From the NCBI RefSeq assembly GCF_900113065.1, contig NZ_FOOA01000002.1, positions 124,001 to 188,000 of the forward strand: a stretch of 64,000 nucleotides of DNA, written 5' to 3'. How positions within the stretch are numbered: the stretch's first letter is position 1; every line of letters begins with the position of its first letter. Made by a program: the position numbers and the translations under genes. The stretch comes from Aureimonas phyllosphaerae. Lineage in GTDB: Bacteria > Pseudomonadota > Alphaproteobacteria > Rhizobiales > Rhizobiaceae. Below, piece after piece: positions 44,162 through 55,852 of the stretch. Below the pieces are notes generated by a model. It was not told where the DNA came from and made no database searches. It saw only the letters and a list, made by a program, of their open reading frames with translations.

Positions 44162-44571
44162 ACGTCGCGCGCGTCTCGACTCTGAGCCTCGCTCTAACTG
44201 CGCTTTTGATCGCGGCGGGGTGTGCGTCCCGCGCTCCGGCGCCCGAGAAGCCGGCGCCGCGACGTGCGGATACCGGCCTCGATCGGATGGAGCGGCTGAC
44301 GCTGACCGCCAACCGCTGCTGGTTCAAGTCGAAAGACCCGGCCTTCGCGAGCTACAGCATCGCCCCGGAGCTCTCGTCCTTCTCCGGACGTCCGCGCTTC
44401 CTTCTCGTGCCGCGCGGCCGTCTCGAGGCCCGTCCGCTGCTTGTGGTCGAAGGCGCGGCGGGATCGACCGAGGTCGAGACCTACGGGCCGCTTCTCGATA
44501 CTTCGCTGCGCACACGACTGGAAGGCGACCTCGCCCGCTGGCGTGCAGGCTCGACCGCCTGCAATGCCTGA
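44158..44571 (+). CDS. Small hypothetical lipoprotein inside the purine operon
   Basis: About 137 residues from a TTG start that overlaps the purQ stop. A hydrophobic signal ends in the lipobox IAAGC (cysteine about residue 22). A Pro-rich linker follows, then a compact domain with [17 protein letters not shown] and [24 protein letters not shown] do not recognise a family. The TTG start is inferred from the signal peptide and overlap, since no ATG or GTG fits. Its reading frame continues 8 bases into the next lipoprotein gene. Confidence 0.65.
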   Translation: MNVARVSTLSLALTALLIAAGCASRAPAPEKPAPRRADTGLDRMERLTLTANRCWFKSKDPAFASYSIAPELSSFSGRPRFLLVPRGRLEARPLLVVEGAAGSTEVETYGPLLDTSLRTRLEGDLARWRAGSTACNA

Positions 44572-44968
44572 ACCGCTGGCCGCCTTCCGGACCGTGGGCT
44601 TCGGCCTGCTCGTCCTGGCGTCGACCGTTCTCGGCGGTTGTCGCACCGATGCAGCGCCCTTCGCCGAGACTTCAGGTCCCGCCCCGAACGCTGCGGAAAT
44701 TCGCTACATCCGCGAAACAGGGTCGGCCATCTACCGCCGCCAGCCGTTCGAGCGGACACGCGGCTTCGTGACAGGCGTTGCGGCGTCCGGCTACGCCATC
44801 TGCCTGCGCGCGCCGATGCGGGACGGTCGCCTCGACCACACGCTGCTGATCCTGCAGCGCCGGATCGAAGGCGCGGTCAGCCAGGTCGAGGACGACGCGA
44901 CGATCCTGCGCGCCAGTGCCGATGTCGGCCCTTGCCGCAACCGGTCGGATTGGGTACCGGCCAGATGA
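44564..44968 (+). CDS. Second small hypothetical lipoprotein inside the purine operon
   Basis: A 134-residue protein with a lipoprotein signal: FGLLVLASTVLGGC, predicted lipidated cysteine C26. The mature part includes AEIRYIRETGSAIYRRQPFERTR and VTGVAASGYAICLRAP, with a final CRNRSDW. No family is recognised. It overlaps the preceding lipoprotein gene by 8 bases and lies 69 bases upstream of purL, so it is probably transcribed with the purine genes. Confidence 0.68.
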   Translation: MPEPLAAFRTVGFGLLVLASTVLGGCRTDAAPFAETSGPAPNAAEIRYIRETGSAIYRRQPFERTRGFVTGVAASGYAICLRAPMRDGRLDHTLLILQRRIEGAVSQVEDDATILRASADVGPCRNRSDWVPAR

Positions 44969-45037
44969 CACGCAGCTTTCCCGCCCGATAGGCGGCGAAG
45001 GCTATTCGCCATTCCTGAAGACGGTTTCGGAGTCTCC

Positions 45038-47254
<2,217 letters not shown>

Positions 47255-47261
47255 CACGAGC

Positions 47262-47293
47262 GGCCGGGTTCGATTGATCAGACCCGGCCTTCG
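47262..47293 (+). terminator. Possible terminator after purL
   Basis: GGCCGGGT pairs with ACCCGGCC over 8 bp across a 12-base loop, followed by TTCGCCCT rather than a clean U-run. Termination strength is uncertain. Confidence 0.4.
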
Positions 47294-47353
47294 CCCTATC
47301 CTCGGCGTTGCGACAACGCCTTCCGATCGTCGTCGCCGGCAGGAGATTACCGC

Positions 47354-47587
47354 ATGCCCATGAACGCGCACGACATCGAGGCGATGATCAAGGACGCCAT
47401 TCCGGACGCGACGGTCACGATCCGCGACCTTGCGGGCGACGGTGACCATTACGCTGCCGAGGTCGTGGCGGAATCGTTTCGCGGCAAGTCGCGCGTCCAG
47501 CAGCACCAGATGGTCTACAGGGCGCTGCAGGGAAACATGGGCGGCGTCCTCCATGCTCTTGCGCTGCAGACGAGCCCTCCGAAGTAG
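47354..47587 (+). CDS. BolA family protein
   Basis: A 77-residue BolA/IbaG-like protein with a class II KH-like fold: HDIEAMIKDAIPDATVTIRDLAGDGDHYAAEVV and FRGKSRVQQHQMVYRALQG. The conserved histidine (H in RVQQHQMVY) helps bind a [2Fe-2S] cluster shared with a monothiol glutaredoxin, whose gene follows 103 bases downstream. AGGAG sits 8 bases before the ATG. The pair probably acts in iron-sulfur trafficking or iron sensing. Confidence 0.93.
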   Translation: MPMNAHDIEAMIKDAIPDATVTIRDLAGDGDHYAAEVVAESFRGKSRVQQHQMVYRALQGNMGGVLHALALQTSPPK

Positions 47588-47690
47588 CGACCGTCGCAGG
47601 TGACCTTTAAAGCGCGACCTGGACATCGTATGTGATCGGGAACGCACCATTGCCCGTCCATCGGCGGGCTCGACATCACGGGATTTGGCC

Positions 47691-48035
47691 ATGGCCGGCA
47701 TCATCGACTGGATCGACAACGAGGTGAAGACGAACGACGTGATCGTCTTCATGAAGGGCACGCCGGACTTCCCGCAGTGCGGCTTTTCCGGTCAGGTCGT
47801 CCAGATCCTCAACTACCTCGGCGTGCCCTACAAGGGCGTCAATGTCCTGAGCTCCGACGAGCTTCGCAACGGTATCAAGGAATACGGCGGCTGGCCGACC
47901 ATTCCGCAGGTCTACGTAAAGGGCGAGTTCGTCGGCGGCTGCGACATTCTCCGCGAGATGTTCCAGGCGGGCGAATTGCAGGATTTCATGGGCGACAAAG
48001 GCATTGCCCTGAACGCCCCGGCAACGGCGTCGTGA
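47691..48035 (+). CDS. grxD: Monothiol glutaredoxin, Grx4 type
   Basis: A 114-residue monothiol glutaredoxin with the CGFS active site (FPQCGFSGQVVQIL, about residue 31), FMKGTPDFP before it, and WPTIPQVYVKGEFVGGCDI with the cis-proline and GG loop for glutathione. It binds a [2Fe-2S] cluster as a homodimer or with BolA, matching the upstream bolA-like gene. The ATG at 47691 is preferred over a TTG two codons earlier. A strong terminator follows. Confidence 0.95.
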   Translation: MAGIIDWIDNEVKTNDVIVFMKGTPDFPQCGFSGQVVQILNYLGVPYKGVNVLSSDELRNGIKEYGGWPTIPQVYVKGEFVGGCDILREMFQAGELQDFMGDKGIALNAPATAS

Positions 48036-48058
48036 CCGCCAACTTCTGACTGTGACAG

Positions 48059-48085
48059 GGCCCGCTCACCCGAGCGGGCCTTTTT
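48059..48085 (+). terminator. Intrinsic terminator after grxD
   Basis: GGCCCGCTC-accc-GAGCGGGCC is a perfect 9-bp stem with a 4-base loop, followed by TTTTT. It is a clear end for the bolA-grxD transcript. Confidence 0.93.
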
Positions 48086-48177
48086 CGTTTGCGGACCTGC
48101 CGCAGCGTTCGTCAGTCGACCTTGCTTTTTGTACCGGTCGGCTTAGAACGAACGCGACCAACGAAAGACCGGACCTC

Positions 48178-49452
48178 ATGTCGAGCGCGCCTAAGACCGT
48201 GCGCGGGATCCCCTATTGGGAACTCGTGACCCTGATCGCCTGCATCATGGCGCTGAACGCGGCGGCCATCGACATCTTCATTCCGGCGCTCACCAACATC
48301 ACGCAGACGCTGGAACTCGCGAACCCGAACCACGCGCAGTTCGTCATCACATCCTATGTGATGGGCTTCGGCATCTCGCAGATCTTCTACGGCACGCTGT
48401 CGGATCGCTTCGGGCGACGGCCGGTCCTGCTCTTCGGGCTGTGCGTCTACGTCCTCGCGTCGGTCACCGCGATCTTCTCGACGAGTTTCGCGATGCTGCT
48501 GGCGCTGCGTGCGATCCAGGGCATCGGCGCGGCCGCAACGCGCGTCATCGCGGTGTCGGTGGTGCGCGACTGCTTCGGCGGCGCGCGCATGGCAAGCGTC
48601 ATGTCTCTCGTGATGATGATTTTCATGGCGATCCCGGTGATCGCGCCGAACCTCGGCCAGCTCGTCCTCTTTGTGGGGGACTGGCATGAGATCTTCATCG
48701 CGGTCGCGGCGTTCGGCGCGTTCGTGACGCTCTGGACCTACTTCCGCCTGCCCGAGACGCAGCATCCCGAGGACCGCTTGCCGTTGACAATCGCGCGCGT
48801 CGGGCAGGCGTTCCGGGTCGTCGTAACCAACCGCACGGCCTTCGCCTACACGCTCTCCACCGCGCTGACCTTCGGCGTCCTCTTCGCCTTCATCAACCAG
48901 GCGGAACAGATCTACGTCTCGATCTACGGCATGGGTCCCGAGTTCACGCTCTACTTCTCGGCCGGCGCAATCTTCATGGCCTTCGCGTCGTTCTGGAACT
49001 CGCGCCTCGTCGAGCGGTTCGGCATGCGGCATCTGTCACACGGCGCGATGTGCGTGTTCCTGGCGCTGAACGTCCTGCACCTCGTGATCGCGCTTCTGAA
49101 CGGCGGCGTGCCGCCCTTCTCCGTCTATCTGCCGATGACGATCCTCTCGCTCTGCATGTTCGGCTTCATCGGCACGAACTTCAACGCGCTGGCGATGGAT
49201 CCTCTCGGCCACGTGGCCGGCACGGCCTCGTCCGTACTCGGTTTCATGCAGACCTTCGGCGGCGGCGTGCTCGGCGGGATCGTCGGCTATATGTACGACG
49301 GAACGCTGATCCCGCTTTTGATCGGCTACGTCGTCCTGTCGCTCGGAGCCTTCGGCTGCGCGCTGATCGCGGAGAACGGAAAGCTCTTCAACGAGCGGCC
49401 GAGCCCGCGTGATGGCGGCCCGCGGGTCGTGGAGCCGGCGGCGGCCGAGTAG
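48178..49452 (+). CDS. Bcr/CflA-type MFS multidrug efflux transporter
   Basis: A 424-residue major facilitator with about 12 hydrophobic segments. The Bcr/CflA pattern is clear: NAAAIDIFIPALTNIT in helix 1, VMGFGISQIFYGTLSDRFGRRPVLLFG (motif A), and [23 protein letters not shown] (motif B with the conserved Arg). It probably exports drugs or metabolites by proton antiport; the substrate is unknown. It lies between the grxD terminator and the convergent phosphatase gene. Confidence 0.9.
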   Translation: MSSAPKTVRGIPYWELVTLIACIMALNAAAIDIFIPALTNITQTLELANPNHAQFVITSYVMGFGISQIFYGTLSDRFGRRPVLLFGLCVYVLASVTAIFSTSFAMLLALRAIQGIGAAATRVIAVSVVRDCFGGARMASVMSLVMMIFMAIPVIAPNLGQLVLFVGDWHEIFIAVAAFGAFVTLWTYFRLPETQHPEDRLPLTIARVGQAFRVVVTNRTAFAYTLSTALTFGVLFAFINQAEQIYVSIYGMGPEFTLYFSAGAIFMAFASFWNSRLVERFGMRHLSHGAMCVFLALNVLHLVIALLNGGVPPFSVYLPMTILSLCMFGFIGTNFNALAMDPLGHVAGTASSVLGFMQTFGGGVLGGIVGYMYDGTLIPLLIGYVVLSLGAFGCALIAENGKLFNERPSPRDGGPRVVEPAAAE

Positions 49453-49468
49453 GCCGCCGCCAAACGGT

Positions 49469-50296
49469 TCAGGCGGTGATCTCGGGGCCGACGAGCTCGC
49501 GCACCGCCTTCCAGGTCGCCGCGTCCGGGGCGGTCAGAAGGCCACCGTCGACGTCGGTCGGCAGGTAGGGCGAGCCGTCGAGTTTGCGCACGTAGCCGCC
49601 GGCTTCCTCGATCAGCAGCGACCCGGCGAGGTGATCCCACGGCATGAGCTTCAGATAGAACTGGAAGTGGACGTGGCCGGACGCCGCGAGGCGGTACTCG
49701 TGGGCGGCCGTGCGGTAGTTCGCGAAGACCCGGATCTCGGCCATGCGCTGCAGGAGCTGGCGGCGCTCTTCTCGCGGCAGGAAGCTCGATGAGGCCACGC
49801 CGAACAGTTCCTCGACCGGAGCGGGTGCTGCGACCTGCAGGCGCTGGCGCTCACCGTTCGGGCGAACGAGGAACGATCCGGCACCGCGCTCGGCGATCAT
49901 GAAGTCGTCGCCGAGCGGATCGTAGATGATACCGCCGATCGTCTGGCCCTTCGAGACGACCGCAGCCATGACGCCGAACAGCGGCACGCCCATCGCGAAA
50001 TTGGCCGTGCCGTCGATCGGGTCGACGATGATGGACAAGTCCGCGTCGCCGATCTTCCGCAGGAGCGCCGGATCGGCCGCGACGCTCTCCTCCCCCACGA
50101 ACAGCGCGTCGGGAAAGGCGCCGCTACAGGCCGCCTTGATGAAGCGCTCGGCGCTCTCGTCGGCTTCTGTCACGAGGTCGATCGCGGACGTCTTCTCGCG
50201 GATGTCCCCCTCGTCCAGGCGCCGGAAGCGCGGCATGACTTCCGCCTTGGCGGCGTCGCGCAGGATGGTGGCGAGCGTGTCGATGTCGAAGGTCAC
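49469..50296 (-). CDS. Inositol monophosphatase family protein
   Basis: A 275-residue metal-dependent phosphatase (IMPase superfamily). Metal-binding motifs are VGEES (about residue 68), DPIDGTANF (about residue 92) and [15 protein letters not shown] (about residue 222). Related proteins hydrolyse myo-inositol phosphate, histidinol phosphate or PAP, and the sequence alone does not decide. The start is GTG, overlapping the ttcA stop by 4 bases (GTGA), so it is co-translated with ttcA. Confidence 0.9.
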   Translation of the reverse strand: MTFDIDTLATILRDAAKAEVMPRFRRLDEGDIREKTSAIDLVTEADESAERFIKAACSGAFPDALFVGEESVAADPALLRKIGDADLSIIVDPIDGTANFAMGVPLFGVMAAVVSKGQTIGGIIYDPLGDDFMIAERGAGSFLVRPNGERQRLQVAAPAPVEELFGVASSSFLPREERRQLLQRMAEIRVFANYRTAAHEYRLAASGHVHFQFYLKLMPWDHLAGSLLIEEAGGYVRKLDGSPYLPTDVDGGLLTAPDAATWKAVRELVGPEITA

Positions 50297-51174
50297 GGTG
50301 TCTCGTCCGTTCGGGGCTGGAGGTTGGCGAAGTCGAAGAGCGTGGAGTCGAGGAGATGGCTCGGACGCACGTTGGCGAGCGCCCGGCCGATCGTCTCGCG
50401 GCGGCCGGGAAAGCGCGCTTCCATGTCCGACAGGAACGCCTTCATAGCGTTGCGCTGCAGCCCGTCCTGGCTGCCGCAGAGGTCGCAGGGAATGATGGGA
50501 AAGCGCATGGCGCTCGCGAAGCGGGCGAGGTCGTCTTCGGCCGAGCGGATCAGGGGGCGCAGGACGAGGAGGTCTCCCTCGTCGTTCAGAAGTTTGGCCG
50601 GCATGGCGGAGAGCTTGCCGCCATGGAACATGTTGAGGAAGAAGGTCTCGAGACTATCGTCGCGATGATGCCCGAGCACCAGCGCCTCGCAGCCTTCCTC
50701 CCGCGCGATGCGATATAGGTTGCCCCTGCGCAGGCGCGAGCAGAGCGAACAGTAGGTCCCGCCCGTCGGCACCTTTTCCTTCACGATCGAGTAGGTGTCG
50801 CGATACTCGATGCGATGAGCGATGCCGTTTGCGGTGAGCCAGTCCGGCAGGACGTGCTTCGGAAAATTCGGCTGGCCCTGGTCGAGGTTGCAGGCGAGAA
50901 GCTCGACCGGCAGGAGGCCCCGCCATTTCAGGTCGAGCAGCAGGGCGAGGAGCGAATAGGAGTCCTTGCCGCCAGAGATCGCGACCAGCCAGCGTGCGCC
51001 GGGCCGCGCCATGGCATGGGCCTCGATCGTCTCGCGCATGTCGCGCAGCAGGCGCTTGCGCAGCTTCTTGAAGGAGACCGCGTCGGGCGTATTCCGAAAC
51101 AGCGGATGCGCACCACCGGTGTCGGCTTCGTCAGCCGTCTCGTTGTTGGGCTGGTTCGGAACGTCGTCCAGCAT
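50293..51174 (-). CDS. ttcA: tRNA 2-thiocytidine(32) synthetase
   Basis: A 293-residue PP-loop ATPase that thiolates C32 of certain tRNAs with an Fe-S cluster. The PP-loop is [15 protein letters not shown] (about residue 65), and the cysteine pair CSLC (about residue 147) and C-terminal CDLCGSQ belong to the cluster site. The start at 51174 is supported by GAGG upstream and by length. It follows the rpsD terminator and overlaps the phosphatase gene. Confidence 0.93.
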   Translation of the reverse strand: MLDDVPNQPNNETADEADTGGAHPLFRNTPDAVSFKKLRKRLLRDMRETIEAHAMARPGARWLVAISGGKDSYSLLALLLDLKWRGLLPVELLACNLDQGQPNFPKHVLPDWLTANGIAHRIEYRDTYSIVKEKVPTGGTYCSLCSRLRRGNLYRIAREEGCEALVLGHHRDDSLETFFLNMFHGGKLSAMPAKLLNDEGDLLVLRPLIRSAEDDLARFASAMRFPIIPCDLCGSQDGLQRNAMKAFLSDMEARFPGRRETIGRALANVRPSHLLDSTLFDFANLQPRTDETP

Positions 51175-51218
51175 CGGGCCATGTCCTCGCTTCGAGCCTC
51201 GATTAACAAGGGCGGCCC

Positions 51219-51247
51219 CAAAACAAAAGGCCGCCCGGAGGCGGCCT
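51219..51247 (-). terminator. Intrinsic terminator after rpsD
   Basis: On the minus strand GGCCGCC-tccg-GGCGGCC is followed by TTTTGTTTT. The 7-bp perfect G+C stem plus U-run makes a clear terminator in the 101-base gap between rpsD and ttcA. Confidence 0.88.
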
Positions 51248-51275
51248 TCGCATTCGATAGCTTTCGACGAACCGA

Positions 51276-51893
51276 TCAGCGCGAGTAGAACTCGACGACC
51301 AGGTTCGGCTCCATCACGACCGGGTACGGCACATCGCCGAGGCCCGGAACGCGCTGGAAGGTCGCGACCATCTTGGAGTGATCCGCCTCGATGTAGTCCG
51401 GCACGTCGCGCTCGGCGAGCTGGGTCGCCTCGATAAGGACGGTCAGCTGCTTCGACTTCTGGCGAACCTCGATCACGTCGCCGGCCTTGCAGCGGTACGA
51501 ACCGATGTTGGTGCGCACGCCGTTGACGTTGACGTGGCCGTGGTTGACGAACTGGCGGGCGGCCCAGATCGTCGGCACGAACTTCGCGCGGTAGACGATC
51601 GCGTCGAGGCGCGACTCGAGCAGGCCGACCAGATTCTCCGAGGTGTCGCCACGACGACGGGCGGCTTCCTCGTAGGTCTTGCGGAACTGCTTCTCGGAGA
51701 TGTCGCCGTAGTAGCCCTTGAGCTTCTGCTTCGCACGGAGCTGCGTGCCGAAGTCGGACATCTTGCCCTTGCGGCGCTGGCCGTGCTGGCCCGGGCCGTA
51801 CTGGCGGCGGTTCACCGGGGACTTCGGACGTCCCCAGATGTTCTCGCCCATGCGGCGATCGATTTTGTACTTGGAAGACTCGCGCTTTGACAT
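51276..51893 (-). CDS. rpsD: 30S ribosomal protein S4
   Basis: A 205-residue ribosomal protein S4, the primary 16S rRNA binder that also autoregulates in many bacteria. Recognised by [30 protein letters not shown] at the start and the S4 domain [31 protein letters not shown]. The ATG at 51893 begins MSKRESSKY. Length equals that of other alphaproteobacterial S4 proteins. It is monocistronic, with a terminator downstream. Confidence 0.98.
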   Translation of the reverse strand: MSKRESSKYKIDRRMGENIWGRPKSPVNRRQYGPGQHGQRRKGKMSDFGTQLRAKQKLKGYYGDISEKQFRKTYEEAARRRGDTSENLVGLLESRLDAIVYRAKFVPTIWAARQFVNHGHVNVNGVRTNIGSYRCKAGDVIEVRQKSKQLTVLIEATQLAERDVPDYIEADHSKMVATFQRVPGLGDVPYPVVMEPNLVVEFYSR

Positions 51894-52021
51894 CGCATTT
51901 CCCAAAGGATGAGGCGCACGGACCATCCGCAACGCCAGGAAACGCGCCCTCCTTTGTCCTGCCTTTTAGGGCGGGACCGACAGGACTACCGAACGAAGCG
52001 CACGGTGAGTCCACGGGACAC

Positions 52022-52056
52022 GTAAAAATGAAACCGGCGGACCTTTCGATCCGCCG
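52022..52056 (-). terminator. Intrinsic terminator downstream of the Pmp3-like gene
   Basis: On the minus strand CGGCGGA-tcgaaagg-TCCGCCG is followed by GTTTCATTTTTACG. It is a 7-bp perfect stem with a U-rich tail about 48 bases after the small gene's stop. Confidence 0.75.
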
Positions 52057-52103
52057 ATGCGCAGTCCCTATTGGCCGGGCGAAGATAAGTCAAGCCGTGA
52101 CGG

Positions 52104-52262
52104 TCACCTGCGGGCGATCACCCAGATCGCGTGCACGATACCCGGAATGTAGCCGAGAAGGGTCAGGATGATGTTGATCCAGAAGTGCTTGCCGAGGCCG
52201 ACCTCCATGAAGACGCCGAGCGGCGGTAGCAGGATGGCGAAGATGATCTTGATGAGGTCCAT
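52104..52262 (-). CDS. Pmp3/YqaE-type small membrane protein
   Basis: A 52-residue proteolipid of the Pmp3 (UPF0057, YqaE) family. The protein begins MDLIKIIFAILLPPLGVFM and continues with LGKHFWINIILTLLGYIPGIVHAIWVI. These give two transmembrane helices with the conserved LPP and LGYIPG motifs. Homologues in plants and yeast affect membrane potential under salt or cold stress, and the bacterial role is unclear. It is short enough to be missed by size cut-offs. It lies upstream of its own terminator, between rpsD and a divergent secreted-protein gene. Confidence 0.92.
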   Translation of the reverse strand: MDLIKIIFAILLPPLGVFMEVGLGKHFWINIILTLLGYIPGIVHAIWVIARR

Positions 52263-52383
52263 GGATCGGTCCGTTGGTTTCGCGTCCGCCTAACGAACGA
52301 TGATGCGCTGCAACCGTTCCGTTCGCGAGCCTCCCGCGTTCGATACGAAGATCACATTCACGCGCGCTAGACGGAGATACTCG

Positions 52384-52887
52384 ATGCGGATCGCTCACCT
52401 CCTCGCCATCGCTACGTTGGCCTTTCCGACCGCTGCTGCCGCCGATCCGGGTTTTCTCGAACGGTTCGACGGATCGTTCCGAGGAACCGGAAGCGTCCAG
52501 CGGGAGCAAGATACCTCGCCGCGTCGCGTCACCTGCCGGGTGGAGGGATCACAGGTCTCGGAAAACCGGCTGCGGATCGCTGGGACCTGCCGGGCCGCCG
52601 TTATCGTGCGTCGCGAGATCGGCGCCGACATCCGCTTCGATCCGGCCAGCGGACGCTTCGCCGGATCCTACACGGGATCGACGAAGGGCATCTCCCGCCT
52701 GACCAACGGTCGCCTGCAAGGCGACACGCTAACGTTCACCCTGACCTATCCGGTGACCGTTCACGGCGACCGGACCGCGACGATGACCATCCGAAACACC
52801 GGCGGCGGCACGTTCTCGCTGGTGGTCACCGACGATGTCGACGGGACACCCCGCCGGACCTCCGACATCACGCTTCGCCGCGGCTGA
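52384..52887 (+). CDS. Hypothetical secreted protein
   Basis: A 167-residue protein with a signal peptide (MRIAHLLAIATLAFPTAAAAD, cleavage near residue 20). The mature part is rich in Thr, Gly and Arg with alternating hydrophobic pattern (FDGSFRGTGSV, LTFTLTYPVTVHGDRTATMTI), suggesting a small beta-barrel or sandwich. Two cysteines (C in VTCRVEG and AGTCRAA) may pair. GGAG precedes the ATG. No family function is recognised. It converges on murI with a 5-base gap. Confidence 0.78.
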   Translation: MRIAHLLAIATLAFPTAAAADPGFLERFDGSFRGTGSVQREQDTSPRRVTCRVEGSQVSENRLRIAGTCRAAVIVRREIGADIRFDPASGRFAGSYTGSTKGISRLTNGRLQGDTLTFTLTYPVTVHGDRTATMTIRNTGGGTFSLVVTDDVDGTPRRTSDITLRRG

Positions 52888-52892
52888 TACGC

Positions 52893-53675
52893 TCAGGCCG
52901 CGAGCCCGAAGCCCCGGATCAGCGAGCGCGTCGCCGCGTCCGGCAGGCCTTGGGTAAAGAAGGCCCGGTCGGGACCGGTCGGAACGTTGCCCGACGGTGC
53001 GGGAAGAAGCGACAGGGCACGACGTGCGATCGCCTCGGCCGGATCGAGCCAGTCCACCGGCCATGGCGCCGTCTTGCGCATGCGGTTGGCGAGGAACGGA
53101 TAATGCGTGCAGGCGAGCACCACGATGTCGGTGCGCCGACCAGCGCGCTCCACGAAGCACGGCGCGATCTCGGCCGCGACAGCCTCCTCCTCGACGAAGC
53201 CGTGCCGCATGTAGGTTTCCGCCAGCGCGGCAAGCCGTACGCTGCCGACGAGATTGACCTCGCACTTCGTGGCCCATTGCGTGATGAGATCGCGCGTGTA
53301 CTGGCGCTCCACGGTACCGGGCGTCGCCAGGACCGAGACGAGCCCGGACTGCGTGCGTTCGGCCGCCGGCTTGATCGCCGGCACGGTGCCGACGAACTGC
53401 ATGTGCGGGAAGGCCGCCCGAAGGTCGCCCAGCACCAGCGTCGAGGCCGTGTTGCAGGGGATCATGCAAAGCGCCGGGTCGTGCTCGGCGAGAAGATCGC
53501 CGAACAGGCCGACGATACGGGACCGCAGGGCCTCCTCTTCCCAGTCGCCGTAGGGAAAGGCCGCGTCGTCGGCGACGTAGATGAAGCGACGCTCGGGCAT
53601 CAGGACGCGCGCCTCGCGCAGCACCGTCAGCCCGCCGATCCCGGAATCGAAGAGAAGGACCGGCTTGTCGTTCAC
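52893..53675 (-). CDS. murI: Glutamate racemase
   Basis: A 260-residue cofactor-independent racemase that makes D-glutamate for peptidoglycan. The two catalytic cysteines lie in [12 protein letters not shown] (about residue 72) and [13 protein letters not shown] (about residue 181). [13 protein letters not shown] begins the N-terminal fold. The start is GTG at 53675, sharing GTGA with the trmJ stop. Length is usual. Confidence 0.95.
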   Translation of the reverse strand: MNDKPVLLFDSGIGGLTVLREARVLMPERRFIYVADDAAFPYGDWEEEALRSRIVGLFGDLLAEHDPALCMIPCNTASTLVLGDLRAAFPHMQFVGTVPAIKPAAERTQSGLVSVLATPGTVERQYTRDLITQWATKCEVNLVGSVRLAALAETYMRHGFVEEEAVAAEIAPCFVERAGRRTDIVVLACTHYPFLANRMRKTAPWPVDWLDPAEAIARRALSLLPAPSGNVPTGPDRAFFTQGLPDAATRSLIRGFGLAA

Positions 53676-54481
53676 GGCTGATCCTTCTCGATTCGGTATT
53701 CGAAAGCGCGCAGCACGCCGCGCAGCATCCGCACCTCGGCATCCGAGAACCCGGCCCGCGTCAGCATGATCCGCAGATTGTGGACCATCGATTCCCGCTT
53801 CTCCGGCGGGAAGAAGAAGTTTGTCGTGTCGAGCGCGCCCTCCAGATGGTCGAAGAGGCGGTAGAGGTCTTCCTTGGCGGCGGGCACGACATTGGGCGCC
53901 TGAAAGCGCGGCGCGGCACCCTCGCCGAGACCGGACTTCATCCACTCGTAGCTCATCAGAAGTACAGCCTGCGCGATGTTCAGCGAGGCGAAGGCCGGGT
54001 TGACCGGGAAGGTCACGATCTCGTCGGCAAGATCGACCTCCTCGTTGGAGAGACCGAAGCGCTCGCGCCCGAAGAGGATACCCGCGCCCTGCCCGGCCGT
54101 GATCCGCGCGCGCAGTTCGCCGCCGGCCTCCTCCGGCCCGCGAACCGGCTTGATCGAGTAGCGCGGACGGGCGGTGGTGGCGAGGAGGTAGGCGAGGTCG
54201 GCCGCGGCGGCCTCGACGGTATCGAACAGCTGCACCGCGTCAATCACGTGGTCGGCGCGCGAGGCGCTCGCCCTCGCTTTCTCGTTCGGCCAACCGTCGC
54301 GCGGGTTGACGAGGCGCAGATCGTCCAGGCCGAAATTGGCCATCGCGCGCGCCACCATGCCGATGTTCTCGCCGAGCTGGGGTTCGACGAGGATGATCGC
54401 CGGTCCGCCGGTCCGGTTCTCGTCGCTTCTGTTGGTGCCGGCCAAGTGCGCCCGTCCTCGCTGATCCGTGTTGGCCGGCAC
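53672..54481 (-). CDS. trmJ: TrmJ-type tRNA/rRNA 2'-O-methyltransferase (SPOUT family)
   Basis: A 269-residue SPOUT methyltransferase. The knotted SAM-binding domain has [54 protein letters not shown] and NIAQAVLL, close to TrmJ, which methylates position 32 of tRNA. A C-terminal helical part of about 90 residues follows. The start appears to be GTG at 54481; the first 25 residues are not conserved-looking, so a later TTG is possible. It overlaps murI by 4 bases. Confidence 0.88.
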   Translation of the reverse strand: MPANTDQRGRAHLAGTNRSDENRTGGPAIILVEPQLGENIGMVARAMANFGLDDLRLVNPRDGWPNEKARASASRADHVIDAVQLFDTVEAAAADLAYLLATTARPRYSIKPVRGPEEAGGELRARITAGQGAGILFGRERFGLSNEEVDLADEIVTFPVNPAFASLNIAQAVLLMSYEWMKSGLGEGAAPRFQAPNVVPAAKEDLYRLFDHLEGALDTTNFFFPPEKRESMVHNLRIMLTRAGFSDAEVRMLRGVLRAFEYRIEKDQP

Positions 54482-54640
54482 GATTATCCGAACGAAGCGG
54501 GCGGCGCAAAGGCCGGCGCGGCTTTGCGCGGCAGGGGGGCGATGCTATAGGCCCGAGCACCGTGCCGGGGGCGCACCAGCCCCCATCGTTCGAAAGCGCC
54601 CGTCCCCTCCGGCCGGGCGCGTCGTAAGGGGAAGACAGCG

Positions 54641-55852
54641 ATGGCGAAGATCAAGGTCCAGAATCCGGTCGTGGAGCTCGACGGCGACGAGATGACCCGG
54701 ATCATCTGGCAGTACATCAAGGACAAGCTGATCCACCCCTACCTCGACATCGACCTCGAGTACTACGACCTGTCGGTCGAGAACCGCGATGCGACCGGCG
54801 ACCAGGTGACGATTGACTCCGCCAACGCGATCAAGAAGCACGGCGTCGGCGTGAAGTGCGCCACGATCACCCCCGACGAGCAGCGCGTCGAGGAGTTCAA
54901 GCTGAAGAAGATGTGGAAGTCGCCCAACGGCACGATCCGCAACATCCTTGGCGGCGTGATCTTCCGCGAGCCGATCATCATGAAGAACGTGCCGCGCCTC
55001 GTGCCGGGCTGGACGCAGCCGATCATCGTCGGCCGCCACGCCTTCGGCGACCAGTACCGCGCGACCGACTTCAAGTTCCCCGGCAAGGGCACGCTGTCGA
55101 TCAAGTTCGTCGGCGAGGACGGCCAGACGATCGAGCACGAGGTCTATCAGGCACCCTCTGCCGGCGTCGCGATGGCAATGTACAACCTCGACGATTCCAT
55201 CCGCGAGTTCGCCCGCGCCTCGTTCAACTACGGCCTGCTGCGCGGCTACCCCGTGTACCTTTCGACCAAGAACACGATCCTCAAGGCCTATGACGGCCGC
55301 TTCAAGGACATCTTCCAGGAGGTCTTCGACGCCGAGTTCAAGGCTGAGTTCGAAAGCCGCAAGCTGACCTACGAGCACCGCCTCATCGACGACATGGTCG
55401 CCTCCGCGCTGAAGTGGTCGGGCGGCTACGTCTGGGCGTGCAAGAACTACGACGGAGACGTCCAGTCCGACATCGTGGCGCAGGGCTTCGGCTCGCTCGG
55501 CCTGATGACCTCGGTGCTGATGACGCCGGACGGCAAGACGGTCGAGGCGGAAGCCGCGCACGGCACGGTGACGCGCCACTACCGCCAGCACCAGAAGGGT
55601 CAGGAGACGTCGACCAATTCGATCGCTTCGATCTTCGCCTGGACGCGCGGCCTCGCGCATCGCGCCAAGCTCGACGACAACGCCGAGTTGAAGCGCTTCG
55701 CCGACACGCTGGAGAAGGTCTGCATCGACACGGTCGAGGCCGGCCACATGACCAAGGATCTCGCTCTCCTCATCGGTCCGGATCAGCCTTGGCTCTCGAC
55801 CACCGGCTTTCTCGACAAGATCGACGAGAACCTGCGCAAGGCGATGGCCTGA
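54641..55852 (+). CDS. icd: Isocitrate dehydrogenase, NADP-dependent (type II, eukaryote-like)
   Basis: A 403-residue homodimeric IDH converting isocitrate to 2-oxoglutarate and CO2. It begins [22 protein letters not shown] and carries [12 protein letters not shown] (substrate-binding Ser/Asn/Arg), [20 protein letters not shown] and [31 protein letters not shown] (NADP-binding loop). This is the layout of the class found in alphaproteobacteria and mitochondria rather than E. coli-type Icd. AAGGGGAAG precedes the ATG, and a terminator follows 24 bases after the stop. Confidence 0.96.
   Translation: MAKIKVQNPVVELDGDEMTRIIWQYIKDKLIHPYLDIDLEYYDLSVENRDATGDQVTIDSANAIKKHGVGVKCATITPDEQRVEEFKLKKMWKSPNGTIRNILGGVIFREPIIMKNVPRLVPGWTQPIIVGRHAFGDQYRATDFKFPGKGTLSIKFVGEDGQTIEHEVYQAPSAGVAMAMYNLDDSIREFARASFNYGLLRGYPVYLSTKNTILKAYDGRFKDIFQEVFDAEFKAEFESRKLTYEHRLIDDMVASALKWSGGYVWACKNYDGDVQSDIVAQGFGSLGLMTSVLMTPDGKTVEAEAAHGTVTRHYRQHQKGQETSTNSIASIFAWTRGLAHRAKLDDNAELKRFADTLEKVCIDTVEAGHMTKDLALLIGPDQPWLSTTGFLDKIDENLRKAMA

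Noticed and set aside
50293-52014. A single 573-codon frame covering ttcA and the rpsD region
   Set aside because: The first half is an out-of-frame shadow of rpsD. The true ttcA starts at 51174 with its own ribosome site after the rpsD terminator.
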